Shown in pieces: positions 32,700 through 43,065 of a stretch of DNA of 64,000 nt; within the stretch, counting starts at the first letter, position 1; every line of letters begins with the position of its first letter. Under the pieces are notes generated by a model. The model did no database searches and was not told the origin of the DNA. It worked only from the letters and a program-made list of their open reading frames with translations. The DNA comes from Pomphorhynchus laevis (taxonomy: Eukaryota; Acanthocephala; Palaeacanthocephala; Echinorhynchida; Pomphorhynchidae): contig WNNJ02000319.1 of NCBI GenBank assembly GCA_012934845.2, positions 62,001 to 126,000 of the forward strand, given 5' to 3'. The translations under genes and the position numbers were made by a program.

Positions 32700-33960
32700 T
32701 CACTCTTTGTAGCGAAACTGCTATCTATTTGCTAGGATTCTTGAGTTAAGGATACGGCCTATAGTTGAGGGACAGTTGCAAGAGGAACAATACGGCTTTT
32801 GTCCAAGTCGTAGAACTACGGATAATCACTTTACTCTCTCAACTATCCTTGAAAAGTCTTGGTAGTTCACTCAACCGGTCTACATGTGCCTTGTATATTT
32901 GGAGAAGGCGTTCGACCGAGTTCCGCGAGAGAGGTTTTTGTAGGTACTATGAGAGTATGGAGTACCACACTATCTTCGGGTAACTGTTGCCTCTCAGTAT
33001 GAACAAAGTATGAGTTGTGGTCGTGTTCTAGGCAGGAGTCTGAATCATTTCCAGTAGTCGTTAAGTTTCGTTAGTGTTGTCCTTTGTCTTCACTTTTATT
33101 CCTTGTTTACATTGACAAAATTTCGAGACGGGCAGCTCTGACAGATGTCGGCTTTTAGCTCGGTTCTATCAGGATACCATCTCTGCTCTTTGCAGATGAC
33201 GTTGTTTTGCTGGTTTCTTGTCCTGAGGACTTACAATGCCTACTAGATCGATTCCCGATGGATTGCCAAGCGGCCGGTTTTGGTTAGTACCTCAAAGACT
33301 GTCTCTATGTGTTCGTCTCGGATTCAGGTGCCAATGTCAATCAGGATTGTGGAAAAGGTTTATTCTGATGTGGAAGATTTCAAATATCTTGGTGTATTGT
33401 TCTCGAGGGACCGCAGGAACATTAAGGAGATTGAGAAGCGGATTTGTGCAGTTAACGCAGCAATGCGTTCTTTGTACAGGTCTTTCACGATGAAATGGGA
33501 GTTGAGTCTTCGGGCGAATCTTTCGGTTTACCACTTAATCTTCGTTGCTATCTTAACCTATGGTCATAAGCTTTGGGTTATGACCGAAAGGATAATATCT
33601 CGGATACAGGCGACCGCAATGAGGTTCCTTCGCGATATAGCCGGTCTTAGCCTTACAGATAAGGTTAGGAATTCGGTCATCCGGGATGGTCTTTGAGTAA
33701 AGTCGCTGCTTCACATCGAAGAAAGTCAGCTGAGGTGGCTAGGACACGTCCTGAGGATGTCTAGGTATCACCTTCCTCGGAGGGTTTTCCAGGCCAGTCT
33801 CTCTAGAAAGAGACCTTGAGGTTCACCTTAGTACAAGTGGAGAAATCAAATCTCGAAACTGGCCGGAGACTGCCTTGGGGTATCTGAAAGAGAACTATGG
33901 TCTGTCGTCCAGGATCGCGATGTCTAGAGTAGTTTGGTTCGTGCACTGCCTCCACGACCC
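32700..33960 (+). mobile_element. RTE-clade (Rex3-like) LINE, 5'-truncated and decayed
   Basis: Readable pieces in several frames: EEQYGFCPSRRTTDNHFTLS near 32780, LEKAFDRVPRE near 32905, the palm near 33190 without an intact FADD box, TSKTVSMCS near 33285, VEDFKYLGVLFSRDRR near 33375, LTYGHKLWVMTERIISRIQA near 33555 and SQLRWLGHVLRMSRYHLPRR near 33727-33785. This string of motifs is characteristic of Rex3/RTE elements. Many frame changes, so not functional. GC is above the local average. Confidence 0.75.
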
Positions 33961-34550
33961 GACACCCACATTAGTGGTTGACAAGAAAAATTTTGTCAGA
34001 AGACAAACGTTCTCCTGTATTTATCTTTTTTATTGTTCAAAAATTTGATATAAATTAAAAAAAATTGTATATTATTTGTTTTTTCTTGTCAAGAAATTGT
34101 TGTTGTTCTCGTAAACTATAAGTCAAACGATAAACTAGAATTCTATTATAGTTTATCGTTTAAAGGTTAAATAATTAAAGGTTATACTTATAAGTATAAT
34201 GATTATAAATTTATATTATAAGTTTAAAAACTTGTAATTTTAAGTTTATAATAATTTGTTCACTTAACACTATAATCTATAGTTACTTTTTTTGACAATT
34301 TTGCCAGAAAAGGATATTCATTTGTTGTTTCCTTGTTTGAATGTGATATGTGGTACGATTTTATATATTCAAAATCGTTGCATGATGGCTGAGTCCACAG
34401 GTGATAGACAATTTTGCAAACCTAAGAACTAAAGTAGCATGATCGAATTATTACGAAAATAATACACAATTTTGGGCCGTGTTGTCGATATAACACGTTT
34501 ATAGATAGAATGCATGTCGCTAACAATTTTATTTTCTTAAATTGATTGAA
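33961..34550. other. AT-rich spacer with small fold-backs
   Basis: No gene. A perfect 13-bp inverted repeat lies at 34125-34137 / 34149-34161 (AAACGATAAACTA). Confidence 0.5.
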
Positions 34551-34551
34551 A

Positions 34552-34597
34552 AACCAAATTTTACAAAAATTTTCAAGCACAAATATGTGTTCTTCAG
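34552..34597 (-). ncRNA. Hammerhead-like motif, orphan PLE end
   Basis: Minus strand: CTGAAGA, hairpin CACA-TATT-TGTG, GAAA, then AATTTT-TGT-AAAATT that can make a 6-bp stem III, then U. No PLE coding sequence is near, so this is an orphan end. Confidence 0.4.
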
Positions 34598-34963
34598 GTT
34601 GTTAATCTTTTAACAGCCTTATAACAACCATTTAAGACCTTGCTTACCAACAAAAAATTGTAAAATAATTTTTTTTATAAAAACTTGTTGAATTGCAATT
34701 TTCTTCACCAGGATAAAAATATTCTGATGACAAAAGATACTCTTAGAATAAAAATATCATCAGGATAACATTTTTGCAGTGTAAATTCTTTAATCATTTT
34801 AATTCAACAGCTCTTTACAGCAATTAATACACCAGCTCAATACAGTAATTAATACACCAGCTTTATACAGCGAATCTACAAAATTGAAAAGAATACCAAC
34901 GATTTTTATATTCAAAATTTGAGTGTAATCAAATTAGTCGTAAATTTATAACTCAGCGATCGA
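34598..34963. other. AT-rich spacer upstream of the RLE retrotransposon
   Basis: No gene. Contains repeated TACAGCxAATxxATxCACCAGC words at 34810-34870, possibly the 5' untranslated part of the element. Confidence 0.4.
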
Positions 34964-35623
34964 GTGGTTTGCAATAACGACGCCATGTCAGGAAACCCAA
35001 TTCCTCATCTACACCCTTCACATACCTCCTCGCTTTGTTCAGTTTGTGGGCGAGTTATTTCCATTACAAAGCTCGGACTCGTAAAGGTATACGGACCAAT
35101 ACGTTCTCGATGCCTAGGATCGTCTCTCCCGCCAACTCCAATGGCTGCCACTACTAACGTCACTGTTCCGCCGACAAACTTTTTGTTTCCGGAGAGTAAG
35201 CGTGTTAATGATGACATCTTCCTTAAAACGTTTGGTCATACATCAACTGAGGCTCACGTTGACGCGGTGAGTGAGTCATACATCACCTGGTCGTTCCTTC
35301 GTGAATTATGGCAATCTAAAGTACCTACTTTTCGACGCATTCCCTGGAATCTTCGAAGCAGGTCTGCTCGAATATTGTCAAGACTCATTGCTGATGCGCT
35401 GCATTATCGTTCACCCGCATCTTGGACACTCCTTCTCGGTTTTGCCAAAATTGCCTTCATTAAGTCAGATATCAAAGGTCGCCCCTCAAGACGCCGCAAC
35501 GCGACTCTACAGGGTATATCTCGAATGCTAGATAACATTGAATCTAGAGAGCTCGGAGAGATACGCGATCAAGTTTTGCCATTCCTCAATTCTCCCAAAA
35601 AACAGCTCACACTAGTACAATGA
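34964..35623 (+). CDS. N-terminal zinc-finger part of the R2-like element
   Basis: 219 residues. CSVCGRV at residues about 26-32 followed by VYGPIRSRCLGSSLPP gives a Cx2C...(Y/H)x5C finger; the copy at 59395 has the usual His (VRHDRRTRC). The rest is a basic linker (GRPSRRRNATLQGI). It ends TGA at 35621-35623 overlapping the ATG of the next frame (ATGA). In the related copies this part seems to be one protein with the RT, so the overlap is either a single-base slip in this copy or a stop-restart arrangement. Confidence 0.7.
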   Translation: MVCNNDAMSGNPIPHLHPSHTSSLCSVCGRVISITKLGLVKVYGPIRSRCLGSSLPPTPMAATTNVTVPPTNFLFPESKRVNDDIFLKTFGHTSTEAHVDAVSESYITWSFLRELWQSKVPTFRRIPWNLRSRSARILSRLIADALHYRSPASWTLLLGFAKIAFIKSDIKGRPSRRRNATLQGISRMLDNIESRELGEIRDQVLPFLNSPKKQLTLVQ

Positions 35624-37764
35624 TGTCGTCAATAGATTTGGCAAGACAGGGTAATTACAGTAAGGCCATGCAACGTTTATCCTCGTCCCGATATATTTCC
35701 CCGACTGACGAAGTTCGACAGCGGCTGGGTCACTTGCACCCCGCGGGTAAAGACATACATCACTCATACCTTTGTAATAGTCAGCCTATTCTTTTTGACA
35801 GTGATACCGTAAAAGACGCTGTATTTTCTTTCCCCGCAGCATCATCGCCTGGTTGTCTTGGACTGAGGCCCGAACACTTACAGGACCTCATTTCCGCCGA
35901 TCCCTCAGGAACACTTCTTTCACGCTTAACGCAATTGATAAACAACATGGTGGCAGGTGATTTATCACAACAAGTTGCTCCTTTCTTGGCAGGCGCGAAC
36001 CTCATCGCTCTAGAAAAGCCAAACGGAGGTATTCGCCCCATTGCAATTGGAGATACACTCCGACGAATATGCTCAAAGTGCGTTTGTTCGAAGTTAAGAG
36101 GAGAGTTCGTAACGATTCTCAGACCATTACAGATGGGCGTTGCAACACCGAACGGCATTGACAACATAATCCATCAGGTCCGCCGCACGAACGAACATAT
36201 GCCTAAATTGGGAAATTGGACGTGGGCAAAAATCGACGTGTCGAACGCATTTAACACTATTGACAGGCGTATTTTCTTGAGAGCAATTGAATCCCAAATT
36301 CCTCAAATGGCAGCGTGGGTACGTTGGTGCTACGATCACCCCACTTATCTCCGTTTCGGCTCGCAATACCTAAAATCTGAATCCGGAGTTCAACAAGGTG
36401 ACCCCTTAGGCCCTCTACTGTTCTCTGTGGCAATCCACCCAGTACTTGCACAGCTTAACAATATGGAGGGCATTCATTTCAACAAATGGTATTTGGATGA
36501 TGGCATCATTGGGGGCAACCCAAATGCCATTGCTCTTGCACTGAATTTTATCTCCTCAGAATTTTCAATGATTGGTTTGTCCATTAACTGGGGTAAGACG
36601 GAACTTATAGCAAACACAGACGATATTCAATCCATCAACAATACTTGTCAGCAACCCTGTACAGTTGTGAGTGGTCGCAATTTTTCACTACTTGGTTGTC
36701 CGATTGGCTCGCCTGATTTTGTCAAGTCGTTCATGCTCGAAAAGGTTATGCTCAAACTCATCCACGATATAGATCTCGTGACATCAATTCCTGATGCTCA
36801 TGTAGCTTATTTGCTTTTACGACACTGCGCGTCAGCCCCTAGAGTGGCATTTTACATGAGAAACGTTGACTTCCGTTTTATGGACGACTTCTGCCATCGG
36901 TTCGACGAGGCAGTTATGCGCGCACTTGGAATAATCACATCAGTTCAACTTTCAACCAAGAAAAAGTGTCAAGCTGAACTTCCTCTAAAAATGGGCGGAC
37001 TCGGTCTGAGAAGTACTCTGAAACACTGTTCAGCAGCCTTTATAGCAAGCACTCAAGCTGTCGCAACTTCTCTTGATCTGGATGCTAGTACTTTTCCTGG
37101 ATTCATCACATCAAAAAACGCACTAGAGGAAGTTTCAACTAAGTTCGTTGTGTCGACAGTACAGGGAAAATTGTCCTCTCTCATTGACTCAGCCATGCTA
37201 GATCAGTTAAAATCGAGATCGAGTGAGGCGGACAAAGCGCGAATACTTTCAGTGTCCTCTCCCCACGCAAACGCTTGGCTACAATGTACACCCAACAAAA
37301 GTCTTGGTCTAGCGCTGACCGACAACGAATTTTCTGTCCTAATACGTTTCTGGCTGGGCATTCCCATTTCTGATGAAATCTACAGGTGCAGTAGGTGTTA
37401 CCGTAAAGCTGATTGTATGGGTTTCCATGCCTTAACATGCTCTTTTGGAGGTTTTACAGGCCTACGTCATAATGGCATACGAGACATTGTTTTTCAGGCT
37501 GCACAATCGGCTGGAATGCACGTTGGACGAGAAGTCCCGAACCTGATAAAGAATCTCAGAGAAAGACCGGCTGATATTCTAATTTACGGAGATCCGCCGG
37601 AAGCAGTGGATTTTGCGGTTACAAACCCGCTACAGAAGGCCTACATCCGCCATGCCGCTCGTACCCAACTTTTCTCTGCCAATGAGTACGCCTCCAATGT
37701 CAAAGACAGGAAATACCGGGCTCAAATGATCGAAGCAGGGTACAACTTTACCCTGCTGTGCTAG
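35620..37764 (+). CDS. Reverse transcriptase and restriction-like endonuclease of the R2-like element
   Basis: 714 residues. GGIRPIAIGDTLRRICSK at about 133-150 (fingers), KIDVSNAFNTID with catalytic Asp206, GVQQGDPLGPLLFSVAI at 256-272, NKWYLDDGIIGG with YLDD at 291-294, LSINWGKTEL. The C-terminal CCHC is C590, C593, H603, C607 (CSRCYRKAD, FHALTC), then RHNGIRDIVFQAA, and the nuclease core RPADI (Asp652) with VDFAVTNPL (Asp664). The TAG at 37762 cuts a conserved tail: in the same frame GGWNPEGEQVVRRIARNLA and LFQRISIALMRGNAKALLSS follow to about 37930. RT catalytic residues are intact, so this copy is young or was recently active. Confidence 0.85.
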   Translation: MMSSIDLARQGNYSKAMQRLSSSRYISPTDEVRQRLGHLHPAGKDIHHSYLCNSQPILFDSDTVKDAVFSFPAASSPGCLGLRPEHLQDLISADPSGTLLSRLTQLINNMVAGDLSQQVAPFLAGANLIALEKPNGGIRPIAIGDTLRRICSKCVCSKLRGEFVTILRPLQMGVATPNGIDNIIHQVRRTNEHMPKLGNWTWAKIDVSNAFNTIDRRIFLRAIESQIPQMAAWVRWCYDHPTYLRFGSQYLKSESGVQQGDPLGPLLFSVAIHPVLAQLNNMEGIHFNKWYLDDGIIGGNPNAIALALNFISSEFSMIGLSINWGKTELIANTDDIQSINNTCQQPCTVVSGRNFSLLGCPIGSPDFVKSFMLEKVMLKLIHDIDLVTSIPDAHVAYLLLRHCASAPRVAFYMRNVDFRFMDDFCHRFDEAVMRALGIITSVQLSTKKKCQAELPLKMGGLGLRSTLKHCSAAFIASTQAVATSLDLDASTFPGFITSKNALEEVSTKFVVSTVQGKLSSLIDSAMLDQLKSRSSEADKARILSVSSPHANAWLQCTPNKSLGLALTDNEFSVLIRFWLGIPISDEIYRCSRCYRKADCMGFHALTCSFGGFTGLRHNGIRDIVFQAAQSAGMHVGREVPNLIKNLRERPADILIYGDPPEAVDFAVTNPLQKAYIRHAARTQLFSANEYASNVKDRKYRAQMIEAGYNFTLLC

Positions 37765-38304
37765 TGTTACGGAGGCTGGAATCCAGAGGGTGAGCAAGTA
37801 GTTAGGCGCATAGCTCGAAATTTAGCTCTTCGTTCATCAATGTCGTACGATATTGCAGCAGCCCGCCTGTTTCAGCGTATTTCAATCGCGTTGATGCGAG
37901 GAAATGCAAAGGCCCTTCTATCGAGCATTGAAAACAATTATCATCCATATTTCGACCAAATAAATCCGAACATTTGCCATCCTGAACCTCGCGAAGTTTG
38001 CATTCACAGTTCAACAACTGATTACAATTTTCTTGACTCCACGATAATACATATGCGTCCGAATGATGATTGCCAAAAAGAATTACCCTAATCAGACAAA
38101 GAAGCAGTTGCCGAAGCCCGCGAATTAAATATTTCTGAAAGCGGGCCTACGGAGCCTTCATCCGCCAGTGTTTCCCGCATATCACTGAACCCGACAAAAG
38201 GTTCCGACGAACTAATACCAAAATCCATATGCAGTCAATTCAACCGAGATAAAAAGTGTGAAGGTTTTCGAGAATTCCTAAGATTAAAAGATTATGGATT
38301 ACAG

Positions 38305-39612
38305 ATGCCCACCAATATGCGCGGGCTTGCTCCGAGTCAATTAAAAGATCTAAATCTTACGAATAAATGGGATCGCGACTATGAACAGTCGGGTGGATAT
38401 AACTACACTGCGTATCCTTTTTTAGAACGCAATGGAAAAGTCGACAGCACATTAGTAAGGCTTAAAAACTGTCAAACATCGTATATCAATGCTAACTTTG
38501 TTGGATATAAACCTGCAAATCGATCATACATACTTTCTCAGGGCCCTTTGTCGAACACGATCTCACATTATTGGAATATGGTTTGGCGAGATAACGTTCG
38601 GTCGATTATTATTCTGAATAAGTTAGTAGAAAAGGGCCGTTCCAAATGCTTCCAGTTTTTTACAATGGAGTGCACTATGGAAAAAATACTAATCGATGGT
38701 CTTACCGAAGAAGATACGGCAATTATGCGTTTGAACGATATCGATATGACTGTTGAACTTCAATCTGGAATACATTACGACTCGTTTGTAGAGAGGATTT
38801 TAAAAGTTCTAAAAAGCAATACAGGCGAAACAAGAGATATACATCATTACAATTATACTGATTGGCCTGACTTTGGCGAACCCTCTTGCCCTGAAAATTT
38901 CCTTCGTTTTCTTAGCATATTACGAAGTCAACATGTCTTCGAACACTCACCAGTTATTCATTGCAGTGCTGGTATCGGAAGAAGTGGCACTTTTGCTTTT
39001 GTAGATATCGTACTCACTCTACTTGCAGTAAGTGAAGGTTGTAACTCTCATGCTCAACTTATGAATATTTTACACAATCTTCGTAATGAACGTCCTGGGC
39101 TTATTCAAACACCGGAGCAGCTCAGATTCTGTTTCCTATCAATCATACGAGCGTTCTGCGATGTCAACATGAAGATCAACCCTAAATGGGTATCTAAGTT
39201 TATCGATTTTATTGAAGAAGATTCTTCTATAAATCTAAAATCTGTTGTTACCGAAACTGCAAAACAAGAAAATAGCCTTACACATCCAGATTCGACAACG
39301 GCAACGCCTTCTGATACAATATTAACTAATGATGATAACGTTGATCAACTATGCGAGGAAGTAATGAATCACATGCTAGACCAATGCTGTAGCACGAAGG
39401 AATTTAATATCGATATGATAGCTGGATATTCAAGCATAAAGGTTGTTACGTGTGGAAAACAGGTCGATAAAATAGAATTCGTCCAGAATTGCTTGGTAAG
39501 TTCTGATGAATCATCATCTACATCTGATGAGGATTTCGATAAAAACGGCGTCGATCTCGACGATTGCTGGACTGAAACAGACAGTTCAACTTTTTTTCTT
39601 AACTTGACTTAA
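38305..39612 (+). CDS. Protein tyrosine phosphatase, PTP1B-like, intronless
   Basis: 435 residues with a complete classical PTP domain: YINANFVGY (59-67), SYILSQGPLSNTISHYW (74-90), MVWRDNVRSIIILN, TDWPDFGEP with general acid Asp189, catalytic loop VIHCSAGIGRSGTF with Cys220 and Arg226, Q-loop IQTPEQLRF with Gln272. The phosphotyrosine-loop KNRY is replaced by GYNYTAYPF; Tyr34 probably serves. The C-terminal tail (310-435) is acidic and Ser-rich (SSDESSSTSDED). The frame is open upstream to 38092, adding about 70 residues without an ATG, so 38305 may be an internal Met and CTAATCAG at 38087-38094 could be a splice acceptor. It dephosphorylates tyrosyl residues on proteins. Lack of introns next to a retrotransposon suggests a retrocopy, yet all catalytic residues are kept. 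Confidence 0.88.
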   Translation: MPTNMRGLAPSQLKDLNLTNKWDRDYEQSGGYNYTAYPFLERNGKVDSTLVRLKNCQTSYINANFVGYKPANRSYILSQGPLSNTISHYWNMVWRDNVRSIIILNKLVEKGRSKCFQFFTMECTMEKILIDGLTEEDTAIMRLNDIDMTVELQSGIHYDSFVERILKVLKSNTGETRDIHHYNYTDWPDFGEPSCPENFLRFLSILRSQHVFEHSPVIHCSAGIGRSGTFAFVDIVLTLLAVSEGCNSHAQLMNILHNLRNERPGLIQTPEQLRFCFLSIIRAFCDVNMKINPKWVSKFIDFIEEDSSINLKSVVTETAKQENSLTHPDSTTATPSDTILTNDDNVDQLCEEVMNHMLDQCCSTKEFNIDMIAGYSSIKVVTCGKQVDKIEFVQNCLVSSDESSSTSDEDFDKNGVDLDDCWTETDSSTFFLNLT

Positions 39613-39789
39613 AATTTTTAATGTACTTATTTTAATGATTAAAAATCAATACAAATCAGTGCTTGTTTGAGACTTTGCATGACCAAACACTTTAGCAGCC
39701 AGTCGCATAGTTTCGCTCACTACATTCTGCAAGTTACATTGCTGATCATGCTTAACTTATGAAGCATACCAAATATAGCGGCTTAGATT

Positions 39790-39990
39790 AGCGGCAGTAC
39801 AAGTTTGTTCCAATCGCCATCGAAACCCTGGGAGCAGGTTGCACCAGCGCAGCGGCTTTTTGCAGCTTCTGTGAGAAAATTAGTTCGGTCGTCTGGAGAT
39901 AAACGGGCAATGAGTTTCCTCACGCAGCGAGTTAGCGCAGCGGTGCAACGAGGAAACGTGCCTTGTTTTGCGGAGTCGGCAAAATAACCA
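39790..39990 (+). mobile_element. R2-like element, C-terminal tail fragment
   Basis: KFVPIAIETLG at about 39807 and, in another frame, RAMSFLTQRVSAAVQRGN at about 39910-39965: the conserved tail seen at 37850-37930 and 56660-56490. One frame change separates the two halves. Confidence 0.75.
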
Positions 39991-40116
39991 TCGCCATATA
40001 TTTCTAATGAACTGTATTTATTTTATTCCTTGTTTTACGAAATATTATTAAAATACAAATCAGATTAAAAAATCAAATTTTTAAGATTTCAAGAACGTAA
40101 TGTGTTTTGATTTTTG

Positions 40117-41071
40117 TAAGCATCTTAATGAACTTTGTAATATTTTCGAATATATGTTGTTGTGATTGTGTTAATTTAGCACAAATTAATCGTGAATATA
40201 CACACACCAAGAATAAAAACACAATTTTTTGATTCAATATTTCGGCTATCGATTGTAACCATCATCAGAAAAGTTTTAATCTAAAGTTGAAATAAACTGA
40301 TAAATTAATTAAATGTAAAGTTATAGATTTAATAAAATATTATTATTAAATAATTATATTATTTATAATATATTAATTATTAAATTTTTGTAAGGATATT
40401 AATGAACTTTGTAATATTTTTGAATAACTGTTGTGATTGTGTTAATTTAACACAAATTGTAATTCTTAACGGGTAACCAGAATTGATCATGGTTTGTTTG
40501 ATATGGCTGATTTCATTTTTTAGGAAACTGCTGTTACCAGAATATCGCAGAGCCCGAATAATGAGGTTTTTTATTGACTCAATTCTAGATTTGTATAGTG
40601 TAATGAGCCGTAATTGGAGTAAGCCCCTTTGTCTGTTTTTTTAATGATATACAGCAGTGCGCATTGGTTTGTCTTGTTCGTGTGATATTGTTACATCCAA
40701 GAAGTTTATTTTTTTCTAGTCATTCACATGTGAATTTAAATTTACAGTTTTCATGTAAGCTTTTTATGAATGCTTCAACATGTTTCTCTTCCTCGACTTC
40801 TACTGGAACTATGGATTAATCAAGACAGGCAATTTCACAACCAAGCTCACTTCGCATAGTGTACGGTGATCGAGTCCAATTAGTTAATAAAGCCTTCAAA
40901 ACTATTTCGTCACTTAAAGACTAAGCAACTAGAATTAAAAGTCGAAATATTAAATCAAAAAATTTCGTTTTTTTATTCTTGGTGTGTATATTCACGATTA
41001 ATTTGTGCTAAATTAACACAATCACAACAATATTTATTCAAAAATATTACAAAGTTCATTAAGATGCTTAC
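40117..41071 (-). mobile_element. PLE-type RT fragment flanked by inverted terminal sequence
   Basis: Minus strand 40840-40430: HVEAFIKSLHENCKFKF, then KKINFLDVTISH, SRIESIKNLIIRALRYSG and FLKNEISHIKQT, the end of a PLE palm and thumb. On both sides lie inverted copies of a terminal sequence (40117-40244 and 40943-41071, about 128 bp), and a third, direct copy lies at 40390-40460. A hammerhead-like motif is at 40268-40240. The fragment is broken by stops. Confidence 0.7.
40240..40268 (-). ncRNA. Hammerhead-like motif at PLE terminus
   Basis: Minus strand CTGATGA, extra T, stem GGTTA...TAGCC, then GAAATATTG. The inverted partner at 40943 keeps only CGAAATATT. Confidence 0.45.
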
Positions 41072-42130
41072 ATTATAAAATTAAAAAATCATTAAATTAG
41101 ATTTAAAATTAAATTGTATCAAGAATGTCATATTACGGCTTTTACCCAGAAGCACGACATTATCAAGCATCATAAATTTAAAAGCTATCAAGGTTTTCAT
41201 TTTTCATAAAATGAAGTTTCTTAATTTTGAATTAGGTTTCCAGTTCATAGACATCTTTCAGTGACAAAGAATCATTACAATTAATTATTCGCAGGTTCAG
41301 GTATAAAATCCAATCATGCATGGTTAACAAAGCTAAGTCTAGAATACTTCATTTGATATTTAACGCCAGTCTAACATAACCAGTCTTACAACGGAGTGCA
41401 ATACCACAGATGGCTTGTAAGAAGAATCTCGCTGATTTGTAAACCTAGGTGTGGAAATATTCGGTAGAAATAGTCATGTATAACCTGAAATAAGAAACTT
41501 TAGCTGTAAAGGATTGTAAAATTTGATTATAACTAAATTGTTGAGATTCTTTTACAGTAAACGCTCATTTCTAATGTCTTCAAATCATAATATTAGACAA
41601 AATCGGTAAACAGGCTATGCAACCCAGTCTTATCGAATACATCAATCAGATTAAAAAACTGAGTCCACGTATTTTATACTAAATATAAATAAAAATAAAG
41701 ATAAATAATAGTTCACGAATACTTTAAATGTAAACTTTATTTCGCACTAAACAGTGCCAAAACACTTTTAGTTTAAAAACAAAAATCGCTTTTGATTTAC
41801 AACTGAGACAGTAGAAAAATAGATAATGGTCATGCAAATAAAACAAAAATTCTAAGATAACAGAGAGAATCTACCAAGTTCACATTATTCATTGTTTAAA
41901 ATGGAATTAAATCTCAGTTGGACTATCCCCATGCGACAACCTACAACTCAGCTACTCAGAGTCAACTATACATATAAATGACAAGTAGCAGTAAACAAAT
42001 GATGATAATGCTGACGAAATGAATTTACAAATCTTGATCTTCGTATCAGGACTACTTTCTATTGAAACGAATACAAAATATCACAAGTACATCAAATACG
42101 GACTCGAACAATCTCTTAATCTCTGACAGT
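41072..42130. other. No gene recognised
   Basis: About 1 kb at about 32% GC. Short Naiad-like 3' words (ACTGAGTCCACGTATTTTA near 41660) suggest old PLE remains; otherwise nothing was identified. Confidence 0.4.
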
Positions 42131-43065
42131 AAATGGTTTATAGAATATGAATTTGTTCATAACTGTGTAAAAACTAAATCTAAACAATATAAATATATTA
42201 AATATATGTTTCGATACATTGATGATATATGTGTATTTAATTCTAATAATTTTTATTCAATTAGTGAGCACATTTATCCAGAAAGCCTTATTCTTAACAA
42301 AACCAATATTAATGATAAAGAAGGTGTATATCTAGATATAGACATTAAATTAACATTAACTAAAACTACTATTAATTTATATCGTAAAGATGATATATTT
42401 AAATTTACAAGAAACATATTTTTGCATGAGCATTCATGCATACCATATAATATAAAATATAATACATTAAATAATGAAATTTTAAGAATTGCAACAATAT
42501 GTAATAATGTTGGCTTTCTTAAAAATCATTTAAATAATTTAATAGATACATATTTTAAACTAGGTTACTATAAAAATAACATCAAGCAGAAAATAGTAAA
42601 ATATATAAATCAACACAATAATATAAAGAATAAATTTAAACTCTTAAGTGGCAAATTTTTATGGATGGATAATAAATAATATACTTTGCATTAGAATAAG
42701 ATACTAGATAGTTATTTCAGAGGAAATACATCATTAGCATGTATTTGGCCCCGCTGCTATGTTGGGTAGAGGAGTTAGGGGCCGAAACCTGATAGCATAG
42801 CAGTTCCTCCTGATGACCTCTAATTCTTATTCTGATACAACGTCTGTTATTTATTAGTCAATTCATAAAAATGACGTTTATTTTAAATTTTATTTTTTAT
42901 TTTTATTTTTTTAACTTGATTTAAATTATAGAAAATCTAAAAACAATTATTAATTTTATTATTTAATTATTAAATTTTGATTTAGCATTATTATGTTTTG
43001 TTTATTTTATAATTATATAAAAATACGTAGACTCAGTAAGCTGATTTAATTTGATTTAATTCTTA
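42131..43065 (+). mobile_element. Naiad-like PLE, RT C-terminal half and complete 3' region
   Basis: Open frame to 42679: FIEYEFVHNC equivalent, FRYIDDICVFNSN at about 42209-42247 (catalytic box), INDKEGVYLDIDIKLT, YRKDDIFKFTRNIFLHEHSC, LSGKFLWMDNK stop. The 3' region follows with the GGCCCC...GGGGCC and CTGCTATG...CATAGCAG paired segments (42746-42808), then the AT-rich tail to TACGTAGACTCAGTAAGC near 43025-43042. Confidence 0.85.

Larger units (their letters stand above)
34964..37940 (+). mobile_element. R2-like non-LTR retrotransposon with C-terminal nuclease, best copy
   Basis: A non-LTR element carrying an N-terminal zinc finger, an RT with QGDP and YLDD boxes, a C-terminal CCHC motif and a restriction-like (PD-D/E-xK type) endonuclease, the layout of early-branching R2/CRE-like elements. 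It occupies two frames (34964-35623, 35620-37764) and a third in-frame block to about 37935 after a TAG. Other copies: 14840-15232, 39790-39990, 56476-59465, 60585-61696. The exact clade is not assigned. 5' and 3' ends were not defined. Confidence 0.85.

Noticed and set aside
34964-35623. Host zinc-finger gene
   Set aside because: The finger and its spacing to the RT frame recur in the copy at 59400, so it belongs to the retrotransposon.
42746-42808. HDV-like ribozyme in the Naiad-like 3' region
   Set aside because: The two crossing stems match the P1/P2 topology, but the P3 loop, P1.1 and the catalytic C context of HDV-like ribozymes are not seen.
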